Shown piece after piece: positions 1 through 13,200 of a stretch of 64,000 bases of DNA. The position numbers and the translations under genes are program-made. Source of the DNA: Cavia porcellus. Its lineage: Eukaryota; Chordata; Mammalia; Rodentia; Caviidae. Numbering within the stretch: position 1 is the stretch's first letter; each line of letters starts with the position of its first letter. The stretch covers positions 8,153,785-8,217,784 of the forward strand of contig NW_026947502.1 of assembly GCF_034190915.1 (NCBI RefSeq). Reading direction: 5' to 3'. The notes under the pieces were generated by a model. The model had not been told where the DNA came from. It did no database searches and was given only the letters and a program-made list of their open reading frames with translations.

Positions 1-784
1 TGTTTCAGCTCAGTGTTTCAGCCTGGAAACATGGCTAACTTCATAGGCAAACACAGAAGCTGTTTCTTTGCCGCAAACACAGTGCTTGGGGCACAGATTC
101 AAACGTCCCTACTTAGGCTGCAGCAGCATGTGAGTGAGACATTTTTTTAGTGGGTTGCCTGCCACTATCTGCAGGGGGTAGTTTAGAGTCTCCTGATCCT
201 ATGGACATAGCTGAACTCTGGCTTTGGGGGGCTGGATGATCTCAGGCAGAGGGTGAGTCTCCAACGTAAGATGCTAAATAAGGTAAAGACAATATTTCTG
301 GCTGGAAGCTGCAGGCATTTCATGGCTGCTGCTTAGAGTGTCTTCCCAGATTTCAGTTTTGAAATAGCAAGTCCATTGTTGAATTTTAAGAAGTGAAAAC
401 AGGAAGAGACAGTCAGTAAGATTTCCCTGCAGAACAGGTTTTTAGATACTGGTAAGAGAAAGTGCACATGCAGGCACCTACTTGAGAATCTGCCCGCCAG
501 TGGGCTTTGTTGTACCTTGTAGGAGACAAAGTAGTTGTGAGTTTCTCCTAAGGCCGTGCTTCTGGTGTGCTTGCATCAAGTGTGGTGGGATAGGTGCAGG
601 GGATAAAGGTAATCCCAGCTCCTAGTGCCTGTAACAAATGTCAGGAGACCTTGCAGCAAGATTTCCACTGTGACCCACTGAGCAGGACAGGAGTGCAGAA
701 GGGCTACATGCCTACTGACACAGGGAAGTCCTCTTAAAGTGGGCCAGGCGAGAAACTACCTGTGATACAGTGAAGACTAGTTTT
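1..784. other. Unassigned intergenic/intronic sequence
   Basis: I see no long open frame, splice-flanked exon, RNA gene or recognisable repeat here. Base composition is ordinary mammalian non-coding. Confidence 0.5.
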
Positions 785-945
785 GAAATTTGGATGTGCT
801 AGACAATTAATTGGAGATCTTCTTAAAATTGTAGGTTCTAATTCAGTAATCTAAGGTAAGAACTCAGATCCTGCATTTCTAATAAGTACCCAGGTATTGG
901 GGTCGGTAAACACTAAATCATGGAGCACTAGACAGTGAGTTCTCA
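785..945 (+). mobile_element. MER5A-like hAT DNA transposon fossil
   Basis: The run 'aattcagtaatctaagg' followed about 20 bases later by 'gcatttctaataagtaccc' has the order and spacing of the second half of MER5A-type non-autonomous hAT elements. It is heavily diverged and the terminal inverted repeats are not clean. Family assignment is by eye. Confidence 0.5.
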
Positions 946-2135
946 CTTGCAAGAGAATTCAAGTGATTATTTTACAAGCAAATCACTTTACGCACCTTTT
1001 TTCTTTGAAACAATGTACATTTTACTGTTACATTTCATCTTTTCCAAAACACAACTTTTCTTCCTCTTTAGTATCTATAACCTGCACATACAGTTTGGAA
1101 TGTGTATTGCTTCTTAATCTCTGCTGGCCAAGCCAGGCTGAACTTGTCCTAGAATTCTCCTCATCGGGGCATAGTGAAACATCGGAAACCAAAGCTTTAA
1201 ATTTGCAGAGTATGGGTCAAGACTTAGAAAAAAGTACTGAAGGCAGCAGAAAAATATTCTTTTAGCCACAAGGAGACTCAGGGTTGAGGAGAGGGGAGGA
1301 AGCAGAGGCTAAATCTGTAGTTTTTCAACATTCATGAGGCCACCCTTGCACGCAGGCTTGTTGCATGTCATCGGAAAGCCACTGTCACAGCCCCACACTT
1401 ACGGCTTCTAGCCTGTGCTGATTCTTAACGTTGCGCTCTCTCAGTTACTCCTAGCAGAGAACATATTCTAAAATGCACCTTGGTTTGGAATTTCAAGTGT
1501 TAGGAATAGATTATTTACTTTTTATCCATGTACAAAAACCATGCAGGATAATAATGTTGCCAAGTAAATCTAAAGTATATATAAGATATAGTAGGGGACA
1601 CAGATCCAGGGTCCATGCCCTGGGACGAAAAGTTAGCTAATTTCAGCATTTAATTAAGATGCAGACAGATATCCAAATGTCAAGGATGCCGTGTCAGTCG
1701 CCATTTAATTGGCAGCATTTCTTTCTTCCATCGCACATGTAAAGGGATGGTGAGCTGCACGTTAAACAGAGCGTTCAGTGAGAGCCATTACTGAGCAGTT
1801 GTGCAGCAGAAGAGAGAGCAAAACGCCAGCACTCAGATAAACTCTGAGGTGAGTAGAATTATGATTCTGCTCCAGGGTAAAAATAGTCTTTCTTTCCTTC
1901 TTCCCCTTTAGAGGTAAGGAGACTGAGACATCAGATGGGGAACTTCCCAGGCCCCTCTCCACGGCATGACCCCTCAGATGCAACTAGGCACCTAAAGCAC
2001 AGAGTCCACGCTCTATGTGTCAGCTCAATAATGGACTCAATAGCTGAGAAAGGAATAAAAGCATCAGTTCCTGTGTGCTGGTCACTGTTCCCATGCTCGG
2101 CCTCTGCCACATTTACTAGCTATGACTTAAACCGC
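946..2135. other. Unassigned sequence
   Basis: Short chance open frames only. No coding signature, no repeat I can name and no CpG-rich promoter. Confidence 0.45.
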
Positions 2136-2245
2136 TGGATACACCTGTAAATGATCTTAGGGGCTTATTAAAACGCAGAAGGTCTGGGACAGGCTCATTC
2201 TACATTTCTTACAGTGCCCAAGTAATGCTGGGACTTGGAAAACAA
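2136..2245 (+). mobile_element. MER5A-like fossil fragment
   Basis: 'ggggcttattaaaacgcaga' then 'ctacatttcttacagtgccc' resembles the central part of MER5A-type elements. It is short, old and of low certainty. Confidence 0.4.
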
Positions 2246-2664
2246 ACTATTTCTAATCCATAATCATTTAAGAAACACTATGAAAAGGACCTCTATATTC
2301 ATTGGCCAATAAGCCCAATGATGACATCTTTCAAAACTGTAGCATATTATCAGGACCATGGCACTGAATAGTTATAAATCACACTACAAAACCTTCCCAC
2401 CATCAGTGATCTCACATGCACACTTTTATAGATACAGGTTACTTCTTTCCTGGACCTAACTCCTTCTCAACCTTTGGCAGTCACTCATCTGTTCTGTATT
2501 TTCTAAATTTTGTCATCCTGAGAATGCTACACAACTTACAACATCTAGTTGTGACTTTCAGGATCAGTGTTTTTCACTCCGCGTTAAGTTGCTTTACAGA
2601 TTCACACATTTTGCTCTGTGCACTAATAATTAGTTCCTTTACATAACTGAGTAGTATTCTGTGG

Positions 2665-2960
2665 CGTGGCTAACCTGCAGCACCCCTTTATTAAGAGATT
2701 CATTCCAGGACTCCTAGCAGATGCCTAAGTGCCGGATGGTACTGAGTCATAAATATGATGTTCTCCACTCATGCATGCATTAATATTTAATTTGTAAATC
2801 AGGCACAGCAAGAGTTTACCAGTAATGATTAGAGTACCATTTCTAATGAAATGGTATTTATTTAAATTTTAACAACTATTTCTAGAATTTTCCAAGTAAT
2901 TTTTGTAGACTGTGGCTGACTACACATAACTTGAATTGCAGAGAGCAAACACCAGTGAAA
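2665..2960 (+). mobile_element. MER2 (Tigger-derived) DNA transposon fossil
   Basis: The order 'agatgcctaagtgccggatg', 'gtactgagtcataaatatga', 'aatttgtaaatcaggcaca', 'gcaagagtttaccagtaatg', then 'actgtggctgactacacata' follows the MER2 consensus as I know it. It sits inside the older antisense L1. Confidence 0.6.
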
Positions 2961-3694
2961 TTGCCTCTGTGGTTTCTTAAACATCTTGGTTAACGGTAAT
3001 ATGAAAATATTCTTTGTGTATTGCACAAATACATGCATGGGGTCTGTTATGTGGCCAGTACAGTGCTTGCTCTGGAGATGCAGTGGTGAGCAGATGAAGC
3101 TTTTTTCCTAAACGATGGTGCCACAGTGTGTTTGCTCAGCCGTTTACCCTTGGTAGTCTGTGTTGCTCCCAGTTTGGAGTGATTATGAACAAAGCTGTTG
3201 CCATCAACATCAGTGTCAGGTTTTGTGGGACTATAAAGTTTTGCTTTTCTCAGATAACACCCAGGAGGGGTCTTGGGAGCATCTCATGCATGGGTTTTTT
3301 TTTTTTTTTTTTTAGTCTTGTTTTTAATTTCATAGTATTTTTCAGAGTCGCTGAACCATTTCATGTTCCGTGAGTGATGGATGGGTGATCTGGTTTCTCC
3401 CTCTCTTCATCAACGTCTTGGATTGGCTCTATTTTTCATTCTGATAAGTGTTTAATGGTATTTTAATGTGGTTTTACTTTTCACATTCCTAATGTTGAGT
3501 GATGTTAAATATCAAGGGCTTATTTACATCTGTAAACACTATAGAGAAAAGTCTCATCATATCTTTTTCATATGTTCTAATTAGGTTGTTTGCTTTTATA
3601 CTACTGAGTTTGAGAAGTTTTATATGTTCTAAAGACTAGCTCTTTGTTACAAGGTGTGCAATTCATCTTTCTGGTCTGCAATTTTCTCTCATCC

Positions 3695-3780
3695 ACTTAT
3701 TTATTTGGTACCAGGGATCAAAGTCATGACCTTGCCTCTGCCAGGCAGGCACTTATGCCACTGAGATACATCCCCAGTCC
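3695..3780 (-). mobile_element. ID-like SINE (tRNA-derived), antisense
   Basis: On the minus strand it reads ggactggggatgt..., an A-box-like 5' half, then the B-box-like 'ggtcatgactttgatccctg' and 'gtacc', then an A-rich tail (T-rich on plus). It is flanked by an exact 10-bp target duplication, tctctcatcc, at 3685-3694 and 3781-3790. This shows L1-type retroposition into the older L1. Confidence 0.9.
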
Positions 3781-4250
3781 TCTCTCATCCTTTTAAAATG
3801 AAGTCTTTAAAAAATGAGTTTTAATGAATTCCAAATTATCCCAATTTTCCTTTCACAGACTATATTTGTAAGGTCAAACTGCATAACCTGGTTACACAGC
3901 CCTGGATAGTATTACATTTTCACTCTTTTTTTTTCTTCTAAAAGCTGCATTTTTATATATTATAGTTAAGTTAGTAGGCCATTTTGAGTTACTGGTAAAG
4001 TTGTGCATAATATGTATATGAATTAATTCTCAAAAATGAATATAATTATTATGTATTCTATGTAGTAGTATATAAAAAATAAAAGTAAGACACTTAGGTC
4101 AATGTAATTTTATTTTCTGTTTATGGATGTCCAGTTGCTCTAGAACCATTTGTTAAGACTTTAGTTGGCCTATTGCCCTCTCTATCCTTATGCTTATTTT
4201 ATTACAAATGCCCAGGAATTTTATTTTACTTAACAGAAAGAATAGTGAAC

Positions 4251-4689
4251 ATTACTGACATTCTATCTGCTTCAAGGCACAAGTCCTTATTAACATTTAG
4301 CTTTGAAGGATTGGATGAACATATTTTACATACAATGGTGGACAAGACATAGCTCATAGTAACAATTTTAGGTGCAAGTAAAAGTGAAATGTGTAAGAAT
4401 ATCTATAGTATTTACAAGTAGCATGCTCAAAACATAAGGTAAAATATGTTTTAAGACATGGCTTTGAGATTCATCTTTTAAAAACATTTTTAGTAATTTT
4501 TTACATTCACATTTCTTAGTTTCTACCATCAAAACTTATACTATCCAAGTGTGCCTTTGATGAAAATTCAGTTCTTTGATTCTGTATTTCTAAAAGCATC
4601 AAACTGAAAGAAGTATCAAGATTACCCAAATCATAAAACAGCCTTGAATATCCATTTCTGGGAGGAAAACTAAATGTCTCAGTATTGGC
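4251..4689. other. Unassigned AT-rich sequence
   Basis: It may be a continuation of very old L1 sequence. I see nothing definite. Confidence 0.35.
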
Positions 4690-4865
4690 CCATGTTGGTC
4701 AGGAGCATAAATCTAAAATAAATCCAGGTTCAAGAACTTAGCTGCATTACCTTAATAAAAGTAATTTATGACCCATAATTACTTCCATCATCTGTAAAAT
4801 GGGACTAAGAACACTTACCTCATAGAAATTTTGAGATTAAGTAAAAGAACAAAGCTACAATACAG
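4690..4865 (+). mobile_element. MIR SINE fossil
   Basis: 'ccatcatctgtaaaatggg' followed by 'cttacctcatagaaat' and 'gagattaagtaaaa' is the conserved core and 3' half of MIR, an ancient tRNA-derived SINE shared by mammals. Confidence 0.65.
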
Positions 4866-4954
4866 GTTCATTTGCTGCTTTGCAGGTAAGGAATTAAAGA
4901 TTACCAAAGACCTCCAGTAGTAGTAACTCCACCTTTCCTTAACTATTATGTGCC

Positions 4955-4995
4955 TGCGTGTCTGTGTGTGTGTGTGTGCGTGCGTGTGTGAGTGT
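4955..4995 (+). repeat. (TG)n microsatellite, imperfect
   Basis: About 40 bases of TG repeats interrupted by C (tgcg, tctg). It encodes nothing. Confidence 0.85.
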
Positions 4996-7674
4996 AATAA
5001 GTACTGCAGTAAGTTAATGAATCTTATTTTAGTGTAAGATAAAATATCTTTTGAAAGTTAACTATGACTCTTTAGCTAGTCATTGATACTTTGGTGTAAA
5101 GTTTACATAAAATTAAGTGGGGGTGGGTTAGAATCTTTGCCAAGAAGGTGGTTTTCACCTAAGCAAGAGACACAAGAAGATACTGAAGGGGAAGCAAAGA
5201 TTAAAGCTGGAATAAAACCTTCCGGGCTTCCCAGGCCTGGGCAGCTTGCTAGAGCGCACCCTCCTGAACCTCCCTGGTAGAGTCTGACACCAGGTCCTCA
5301 ACTTCTCCCCCACTGGGCAGTGATCTCTGTGGTGTGGATTGGTTCAAAAGGTGGGGACATTAGGACTTCCTTCCACTGATTATAGGGGTTGAAGCAGATG
5401 AAGAATCATCCAGCTGGAGAAGGAAGCTGAACTTTACAAATGCAGGTACAAGAAAAAGCCAGGGTCTAAGAAACCACTGTTAGACCTAAGAGCTAGACTG
5501 AACTTCAGCCCTTCTTGGAAGAGGAAAATTGCCAACACTCCGTGTCTCAGCTCCACGTGATCTCTGTAAGAGCTTCATTCACTTTCACCCCATCAAATGG
5601 TGACGATAGTCAGCAGTGAAGCCAGCCTCACATTTCCACAGCACAGCAGCCCCCAGAAAAGGTCAGCTTCTCTGACTATTCTTAGCTAAACCATGTCAAA
5701 ACCCGTCACCGTGGCCAGGGAATGGGACAGTCTCATTGGCTAGAACATCTGTTTAACTCTCAAACTGGAAATGAAAACTGACTTTTCCTGATCCGTATGA
5801 TCTTTATGTTAAGAACGTGGAGAGGAATAGCTTTTGCTAAGAAAATTGATTCTGAGAAGACAGAAACTATAATGTCCATTTCAACACGTGGAACAAACTG
5901 CCTGCCTCTTCTTTAGCAGCTTCTCCAGGAAGCCAGTTCAGCTCAGGTTAAAGAGATCACTGGAGCAAAATAGTTATTAGGAGGTTGTATCTGATAGCTG
6001 ACCAGAAAAGCATGTTAAGGCTGCTCTTCAATGAGGATGGTAGAAAATCAGGCAATCTGAATTCTGAGAGTCTGACGATAAGGGCAGGAAATCAGAGCAA
6101 TATAGGGAGGGGGAGGGCAGGATGGAGGGGAACGAGGGCAAGCTAGGCTCGGAGTGGAGGCCTGCTTTGGGCCATGCTGGGTCAGCAGGGCTTCGCTGCT
6201 GCTCTTCACCTCAGCGCACCTGTGAAGCAAGTGAGAAAGCGCTTTCTTTGTGAGAGCTGTACCTTCTAATAATATCCTAATTTCACATGTACTTTGTTTC
6301 TAAGACCTCAAGGTATGTGATGAACTTCAGTGTTCCTGTGATCCGCGACTTCTTCCTGTCAGGAGAGAGAAACTGAGGCAGAAGGGCTGGGCAGGCAAAG
6401 TTCTCGAACAAAAAGATGGCTAGCATTCTACTGCACAAATGCTACTTTGTTGCCATCAGACATCTTTCTCCTCATCCAAAGGTGGTGGCGATTTCTATGC
6501 AGCAAGGGCACATACAGCTCTCCATGTGGTAGTGGCAGCAGACGGGCTGCTCAGTCCTTTCTCCTCTCTAAATCACTCTTCCTCAATTCCGAGGAAAAGT
6601 TATTATGGAACAACAAAATAAATCATAAACTTGAGCTTTATTTTATTATATCAAAATTTACATTTCCACATCTGTTTTGGAAATCACCATCATCATCTTT
6701 TTAAGGAAGAAATCAATACAAACATTGATGGTGATGCCTGGTTTCTACGCTGGAGATAACACAGACCAGACCATTCCTAATGAACCCAAGCTCGTCGCTG
6801 TCCTCACAGTGTTTAATAAAAGGAAGTCACTGACCCTGATCAAAGAATCAAAGGAGGAACCAGATCTCACATGTGTCACATTCCTCTGCTGGTGAATGAT
6901 GGCTGTGCTACTGAAAAGAAGCCAAAGTGGCCAGGAGAAAATCTGAACTCACAGAAAGCTATTTTGAGAATGGCAAGGCAATAGCTCTTTTCTATATGGC
7001 AATTCTATCTACCTAGCATGGCATTACTGATCCCTCAAGAAACTTACTCAAACACTTCCCCTTTTCTGATTTCTGAACCACTGGACCCTCCTAGACCTCA
7101 ACCCCAACTCCTACATACTGTGCCCGCCAGGAGGGAAACTGTATCCTTCCATGGCTATCTCGTTGGAGGGAACATTTAGTTACCACACTGCCTTTCAATT
7201 TGGTCTTTCTGATAGACTTCCCAGCATCCGGGGAATTCTCAAGATTGCGAGGGAAATGAATTCATACCTTGAGAAACACTGGTAAATTTCCTTGGTGACA
7301 GGAATGCTGAGGTCAAAATGGCAATGCAATAGTTTCTGGGAAATATTTCATCTACAACAGGCTGGAAACTTTGATCTACAAGTTAAAAACATTTATACCT
7401 GAATAATCCATTCTGCAAATGCTTTGTTGATAAGCCCAGCTTTACCAGAGATAATTAGGATTCGAAATCACAGTCTGAACTCCTACTTGAGAAACCATCA
7501 AACCATAGAGTGATAAAAAGTAGACCTGAGACTCTATCTTTTGTGTTTTTACTTGGAACACATCTTGGTGAGTGTTAATATTTGGGACTCTGAAACCCTG
7601 CCGCCATACACTGAATCCCTTCCTTACTGTACTGCGGATCCATACAGGGGCTTTGTTGTGAGCAGGCTCTCATC
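4996..7674. other. Unassigned sequence, 2.7 kb
   Basis: I saw no convincing gene or named repeat. Open frames at 5083-5280, 6048-6230 and 6439-6704 are 60-85 codons, with no domain and no ordered splice signals. I treat them as chance. Confidence 0.45.
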
Positions 7675-7795
7675 TCTTAATTTTTTTTTTTTTTTGAGAC
7701 AGGTTAAATTGTTAGGTTGAGCTTAAATTCATTATCCTCCTGCCTCGGCCTTATCAGTGTGAAATCATATGTGTGTTCCACCACACTCAGCTATA
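7675..7795 (-). mobile_element. B1/Alu-like SINE, antisense
   Basis: A plus-strand poly-T tract, then 'ttgagacaggtt', 'cctcctgcctcggcc' and 'gtgttccaccacactcagc'. This is the antisense signature of 7SL-derived SINEs (B1 type). It is diverged. Confidence 0.75.
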
Positions 7796-9062
7796 TAAAT
7801 TGGGTATTTTTGTATCAGGTACTTATTCAGTCACAGGCAAATATTTACTGTGCACATACTAGGTGACAAGTCCTGGTTCAGGCACTGGTACACATGGATT
7901 GTTATAAATCGATCAGCTGGGGATTCTTTTTGATCCATGACAGTGGACATATCCAATAGAAAAAGTGCCGCTTTCTTGAGGTCAGAGGCTCCTGGCTTTG
8001 AGGACAGTGACTCTCAGCTCTTGGTGCCACTGCTGGGAGCCTTGACTGTAGGCACCTCTCAGCTCCGATGTAGTTTCTAAGTCACAGCCCTGAGTGCAGT
8101 CATAGTGAACCTTTTAGAGACGCAGTGCCAAACTGCAAAACAAAACCCTCTTACTTACTAGCATACCAATGGAGCAATAAAACCTGCACACTGAGGTTTT
8201 GTTTTAGAAAAAAACAACTCTACATTAACATCTTCTGTCTTCAAAGAATAACACCCACGCCTTAGGTTCACCACCGTTTCCCTAGGAGCTGTCACCCTCC
8301 ACAGCCAAAGCATGTAAGCACCAGTGAGCTCTTCCCCAACTCTCAAAGCTTCTCTGAGATACCCTGTTCCAGTCTCCACTGACTGCTCTGTGACCTCACC
8401 TTGCAACCTTTTTCTTTTTTGCTTGTCCTCAGACTTCAGGACTCAGGCCTCTGGCTCCCCCTGGGACTCAGCTTGGCCCAGTGGACTCAGTCCTGGTTGG
8501 TTTTTGCCCTTCCCTTGGCTTGTATTACTAGGCCCAGCCTCCTGTAGACCTTCAGTCTCGTCAGACTCTTTACGGTCAATAAACCACAGCCTTTAGGATC
8601 AGTAAACAGGACCTTTCAGTGCTGACCCCTTTGCCCACTCTATCCTAATAAAATTACCAGCAGGAAACAGGATCGCCTATGCAAAGCCTTTGTCAGCTTC
8701 GCACTGACCCATGCACTGCTGCAGGGCAGATAGAGCAGGGCAGGGCTATCTTCAGATTGACCCCAGAGGCGTGAGGGAGCACTGCTTACACAGAGAAATG
8801 GATCATGCAAACATGGGCCTTCTGTGTTTTGCAGACCTTGCCAAGGATTTTGGAATAGTGTCAGAGAAGGTGGGCTCCTTAGCAGGGTGGAACCATCGGG
8901 AGCCACCATGATGCAGAGCCATATGGGATGGGTACATTTCTGAGGCCTGTTGTCCCTGGCGCCCACATCTTCCGGGCAGAGGCAGGAAGTTTGCGACTGG
9001 CTCAGTCGCCCCAGGGAAAGCTCTGTATACAATTCAGATGCTTAACAAAAATAGCTTGGCCC
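7796..9062. other. Unassigned, relatively GC-richer stretch
   Basis: It contains overlapping open frames (8324-8596 plus; 8640-9032 minus; 8711-8911 plus), none with a recognisable domain. The end of this stretch abuts a 23-base A tract (9063-9085), so part of it could be a retroposed piece with a tail, but I recognise no parent transcript and see no clear target duplication. 'tacggtcaataaacc' near 8571 is LTR-like and was not assigned. Confidence 0.35.
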
Positions 9063-9085
9063 AAAAAAAAAAAAAAAAAAAAAAA
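9063..9085 (+). repeat. Poly-A tract
   Basis: 23 consecutive A. It is either a simple repeat or the tail of an unrecognised retroposed sequence. Confidence 0.9.
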
Positions 9086-9188
9086 TGTTTGTGGCATCTC
9101 CAGGAAGAGCTGTAGTGTTAATTATGGCCCCAGAGGACTAAACAAACCCTGAAGACCATTAGCAAAGCACTACACAGATACTGTGCCT

Positions 9189-9370
9189 AATGCAAAGACT
9201 GAGGAAGAACCAGGTTCTTCTTGCATTGGGCACAGGTCTGTGTTGCCCTCAGGGCAAAGGCAGCAGTGCAGGAAGCACTAATGCAAAGACTGAGGAAGAA
9301 CCAGGTTCTTCTTGCATTGGGCACAGGTCTGTGTTGCCCTCAGGGCAAACAGTGCAGGGAGCAGCAGAGG
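9189..9370 (+). repeat. 91-bp tandem duplication with inner palindrome
   Basis: Copy 1 starts at 9189 and copy 2 at 9280. The first ~71 bases of each appear identical by eye; the rest differs by a small deletion and substitutions. Each copy carries the inverted repeat gaagaacc-a-ggttcttc (8-bp arms, 1-base centre). The duplication creates a chance open frame with a repeated peptide; nothing suggests it is a protein. Confidence 0.9.
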
Positions 9371-9495
9371 GACTTGAGAGCCACCTGTCAGATCAGGGGA
9401 ATGGGAAGAATTGGGCGTTTTGTCTCTATCCTGATGAATTAAGGGACTATCAGCTCTTTAGTGTTTTGAAGCGCCTCGTATGTCTTACTCCATTT

Positions 9496-9608
9496 AGTTA
9501 GCAGGGAGTCACGGTGGTGCAAGCCTGTAATGCCAGGACTTACAGAGACTGAAGTGCAAGGGTCTCAAGTTCAAGCCCAACCTGGACACCCTGTTTCAAA
9601 ACAAAATA
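9496..9608 (+). mobile_element. B1-like SINE
   Basis: 'cacggtggtgcaagcctgta' with 'atgccaggac', 'ctcaagttcaagcccaacct' and 'ccctgtttcaaaacaaaa' follows the B1/Alu order: left-end promoter, internal body, A-rich end. It is moderately diverged. Confidence 0.8.
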
Positions 9609-10254
9609 AGTAATTTAATAATGACCAGAAGTGCATTTTTGTGTGAAGGTGCCCTAGGATGAAAAAAACATCATAGTCCTGCAAAATGACTTTGCTTCTA
9701 ACTCAACAAATTATACTTGAATTTCCTGCCATGGATCAGGTCCCCATCACTGCAATTCAAGCTCCTCCAGAAGAGAACTATGTGGTCACTGATTCCTGAC
9801 TCCTAAATAAACCATCAAGAACATTGTTTCCCAGCCAACAATTGCTGGGAGACTTACTCAGATTTGCACAGTGATCATAGGTACCAGGCCAGCCTTGTAG
9901 CCTCAGTTGTGTTAATAAAATTCATTCTTCATAGTTAGTGGCAGGAATTGGGCATTTCAAAGTACTTTGCTAGAAAACACACACCTAAACATTAGAATAA
10001 ACTTTGAATAGAAAATAATAAAAATCAGTGCACGCACACTGAGTCCTTGTACAGTATATGTCAATTTCTGTTGCAAACTATTTAATTTTATTATCTATAT
10101 TTTCACAGTATCTCATCTAGGTGTTGAATTTTTTATGCTCATTTCTGATTGAGAAGGTTAAAGCATGGGGAATTTAGGACATTTTTCCTAGACTAAAAGC
10201 TAAATGAGATGTAGCAAAGCTAAGAAATAAACCCAGGGCTATCCCATTAAAAAT
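9609..10254. other. Mostly unassigned, possible antisense MIR
   Basis: Around 10120-10235, 'ctcatttctgattgagaagg' and 'aagctaagaaataaaccca' have the order of an antisense MIR core. The remainder is not recognised. Confidence 0.35.
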
Positions 10255-13200
10255 CTAAACTGCTCAATAAACTCCCACATCAGGAAAGCAGAATGAGCTC
10301 AAATAAACAAACTAATATTGAACCTCAAACTTCTAGAAAAAGAACAAATTAAACCCACAGCTTGTACAAGGGTGGAAATTATGAAGATAAGAGTAAAAAT
10401 TAATGCAATAGAGACTAAGAAAACAATACAGAGAGTCAATGAATCAAAGATCCCTGAAAGAATAAATAAAATTGATAAACCATTAGCCAACCTCATCAAA
10501 AAGAGGAAAGAAAAACACAAATTGAAGCAATTTGGAATGAAAAGGGGAAATCACAGTGGATCCCACAAAAATCTAGGAGGTCATCAATACCTATTGTGAT
10601 AACTTGTATTCTAACAAGATGGAAAACACAGAAGAAATGGACAGATTCCTAGACACATATGAATTGCCAAAACTGAATCAAGGAGATATAAAAATTTTAA
10701 ATAACCCAGTATCAATAATCCAATTAAATTGAAACTGTAATTAAAAATTTGCCAACAAAGAAAAGCCCACGCCCTGATGGATTCAGTGTTGAATTCTATA
10801 AGAAATTTCATGTCATTAATGCCACTAATGCTGAAATTGTTTAAAGAAATTGAAAGGGAAATAGTACTTCCAAAATCATTTCTGATCCCAAAACCAGAGA
10901 AGAATTCAACCAAAACAGAAAAATAAAGGCCAGTCTCCTAATGAATATTGATGCAAAAATTCTTAATAAGATAATGGCAAACAGAATGCAACAACTCATC
11001 AAGAAGATTGTACATCCTGACCATGTAGGATTCACTCCAGGGGTGCAGGGAGGTTCAACATATGCAAATCAATAAATGTAAACTTACTACTAGAATGAAA
11101 AATAAAAATCACATAATCATCTCAATAGATGCAGAAAAAGTATTTTACAAAACCTAACACCATTCATGATAAAAAAAATCCTATAGAAAATTGGAATTGA
11201 TGGTCTTAAACTCAATTTTTAAAAAGGCATTTATGACAAACCAACACTCAACATCCTATTCGATGGTCAAAATCTGAAAGCTTTTATTCTAAAATCAAGA
11301 ACAAAACAAGGATGTCCATTATCACCATTCCTATTCAATATACTTCTGAGAATGTTATCTAGATCAATTAGACAAGAGAAAAATAAAAAGAGATAAAGAT
11401 AGGAAAGGAAGAAGTTAAATTATCATTATTTGAAAATTATGTGATGTTCTACATAGAACACCGCAAAAAAATCCACCAAAAAAACTTATAGATTTAATAT
11501 GCAAATTCAGTAGTATAGCAGGATATAAAGTCAACACTCAAAAGGCAATATCATCTCCCTGCACACAAGCAACAAACTCACAAAAAGAGAACCTGGGGAA
11601 AGCACAACCTTAACAATAGCATCTTAAAAACTGAAACACTTGGGGATCAATTTAACAAAGGGTGTAAAAGATCTGTACAGTGAAAATTACATTAACCTAA
11701 AAAAAGGAGATAGAAGAGGATATCAGAAAATGGAAAGATGTCCCTTGTTCTTGGCTAGCAAGGACCAACATAGTGAAAATGGCCATATTTGCAAAACTGT
11801 TATACAGATTTCATGCAATCCCGATCTAAGTACCATTAGCATAACTCATAGAACTAAAAAAAAAAAAAAAATCCCTACAATTCATCTGGAACCTGAAAAG
11901 GCCTAGAATAGCTAGGCAACAATTTTAGGCAACAAAAGCAAGTCAGGGATATCACAATTCTTGACCTAAACTGTACTACAAAGCTGCTGTGATAAAATCA
12001 GCATGGTATCTGAAAAAACAGACAGACCTGAGGATCAGTGCAACAGAATAAAACATGCAGAAACAACACTAATTTACTCTGTCACCTTATTTGACAAAGG
12101 AACCAAACATGTTCACTATAAGAAAGAGTCTCCCTGATAAATGCTGTTGGAAAAGCTGGCTTTCTACATGCCAAAGACTCAAAGTAGATCTGAGTCTGTC
12201 AGTATGCACTAAACTAAAATCACGATGGATCAAAGCTCTAAATATCAAAACAGAAACACTATATTTACTGGAAGAGAAAACAGGTAGAAATCTCAGACAT
12301 AGGTGTAGGCAGAGACTTCGAAAGGAAAATATTACAAATAATCAACAAATTGGATCTCACCTTATTAAAAAGCTTTTTCACAGTAAAAGAAATCACCAAC
12401 AGAGTAAAAAGACAACCCACAGAGAAGGAAAATTATAGCCAGTTGCCTGACAAAGGGCTGATATCTAGAATATACATAAAACTAAACACAATTGCAACTC
12501 CACTGAAATTCAAAGACCCAGTTCAAAAATGGGCACCTGAGATGAATACAACCTTCTCAGATGAAGACATACAAATGAAAAATACTTACATGAAAAAATA
12601 TTCAACATCGTTGGTCATTTGAGAGATGCAAGTTAAAACAGCACTGAGATTCCATCTCACCCCACCAAGAATGACTGTCACCAAAAAATCAACCAATGGC
12701 AAATGCTGTCAAGGGTGTAGGGAAAAAGGAAGCCTTCTCCACTGTTGGTGGGAGTGTAGACTGGTACAGCTACTGTGGAAATCAGTGTGGAGATTCCGCA
12801 AAAAAACTAGATCTGAGGTTCCATTTGAACCAGCTATTCCATTTCTGGGGTTTTCCTAGAAGAGTTAAAATCATCTTACAACAATACATGGTTTGTAGCA
12901 GCACAATTTGTAATAGCTAAATCTTGCAAACAACCCAAATACACATCAAACCAAAAAATGGAATAAAATACTTACTTTTATACAATGAAGTACTACTCAA
13001 CTAAAAATAAGGGTAAATTGGAGGCTTTTATGAGTAAATGGATGCAACTTGAGACCCTATTCATAAGTGAAATAAATCAGACCTACTTGTGTAAACACTG
13101 CATTATCTCGTTAGTGTGAGAAACTAATCAAGTAAATAAGATCCAAAGTGTACCATTGATATTGTGAATTGAGAAGAAACTTTTCCAAAGAAAAGACAAA

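Larger units (their letters stand above)
2400..4250 (-). mobile_element. Ancient L1 3' part, antisense, interrupted
   Basis: Read on the minus strand, this is the end of ORF2 plus the 3' region of an old L1. Markers on the plus strand, in the usual antisense order, are: 'ctgagtagtattctgtgg'; 'agtttggagtgattatgaac'; 'aaagctgttgccatcaaca'; the run around 3480-3600 on changing phase into 'aggttgtttgctttt'; and 'ggccattttgagttactgg' near 3980. A MER2 element with flanking sequence (about 2665-3115) and an ID-like SINE (3695-3780) interrupt it. A short poly-T tract lies at 3296-3314. All reading frames are destroyed. L1 identity is confident; the subfamily and exact ends are not. Confidence 0.7.

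Noticed and set aside
8640..9085. Sequence ending in a 23-base A tract considered as a retrocopy
   Set aside because: No parent gene recognised and no matching target duplication found. Only the A tract is annotated.
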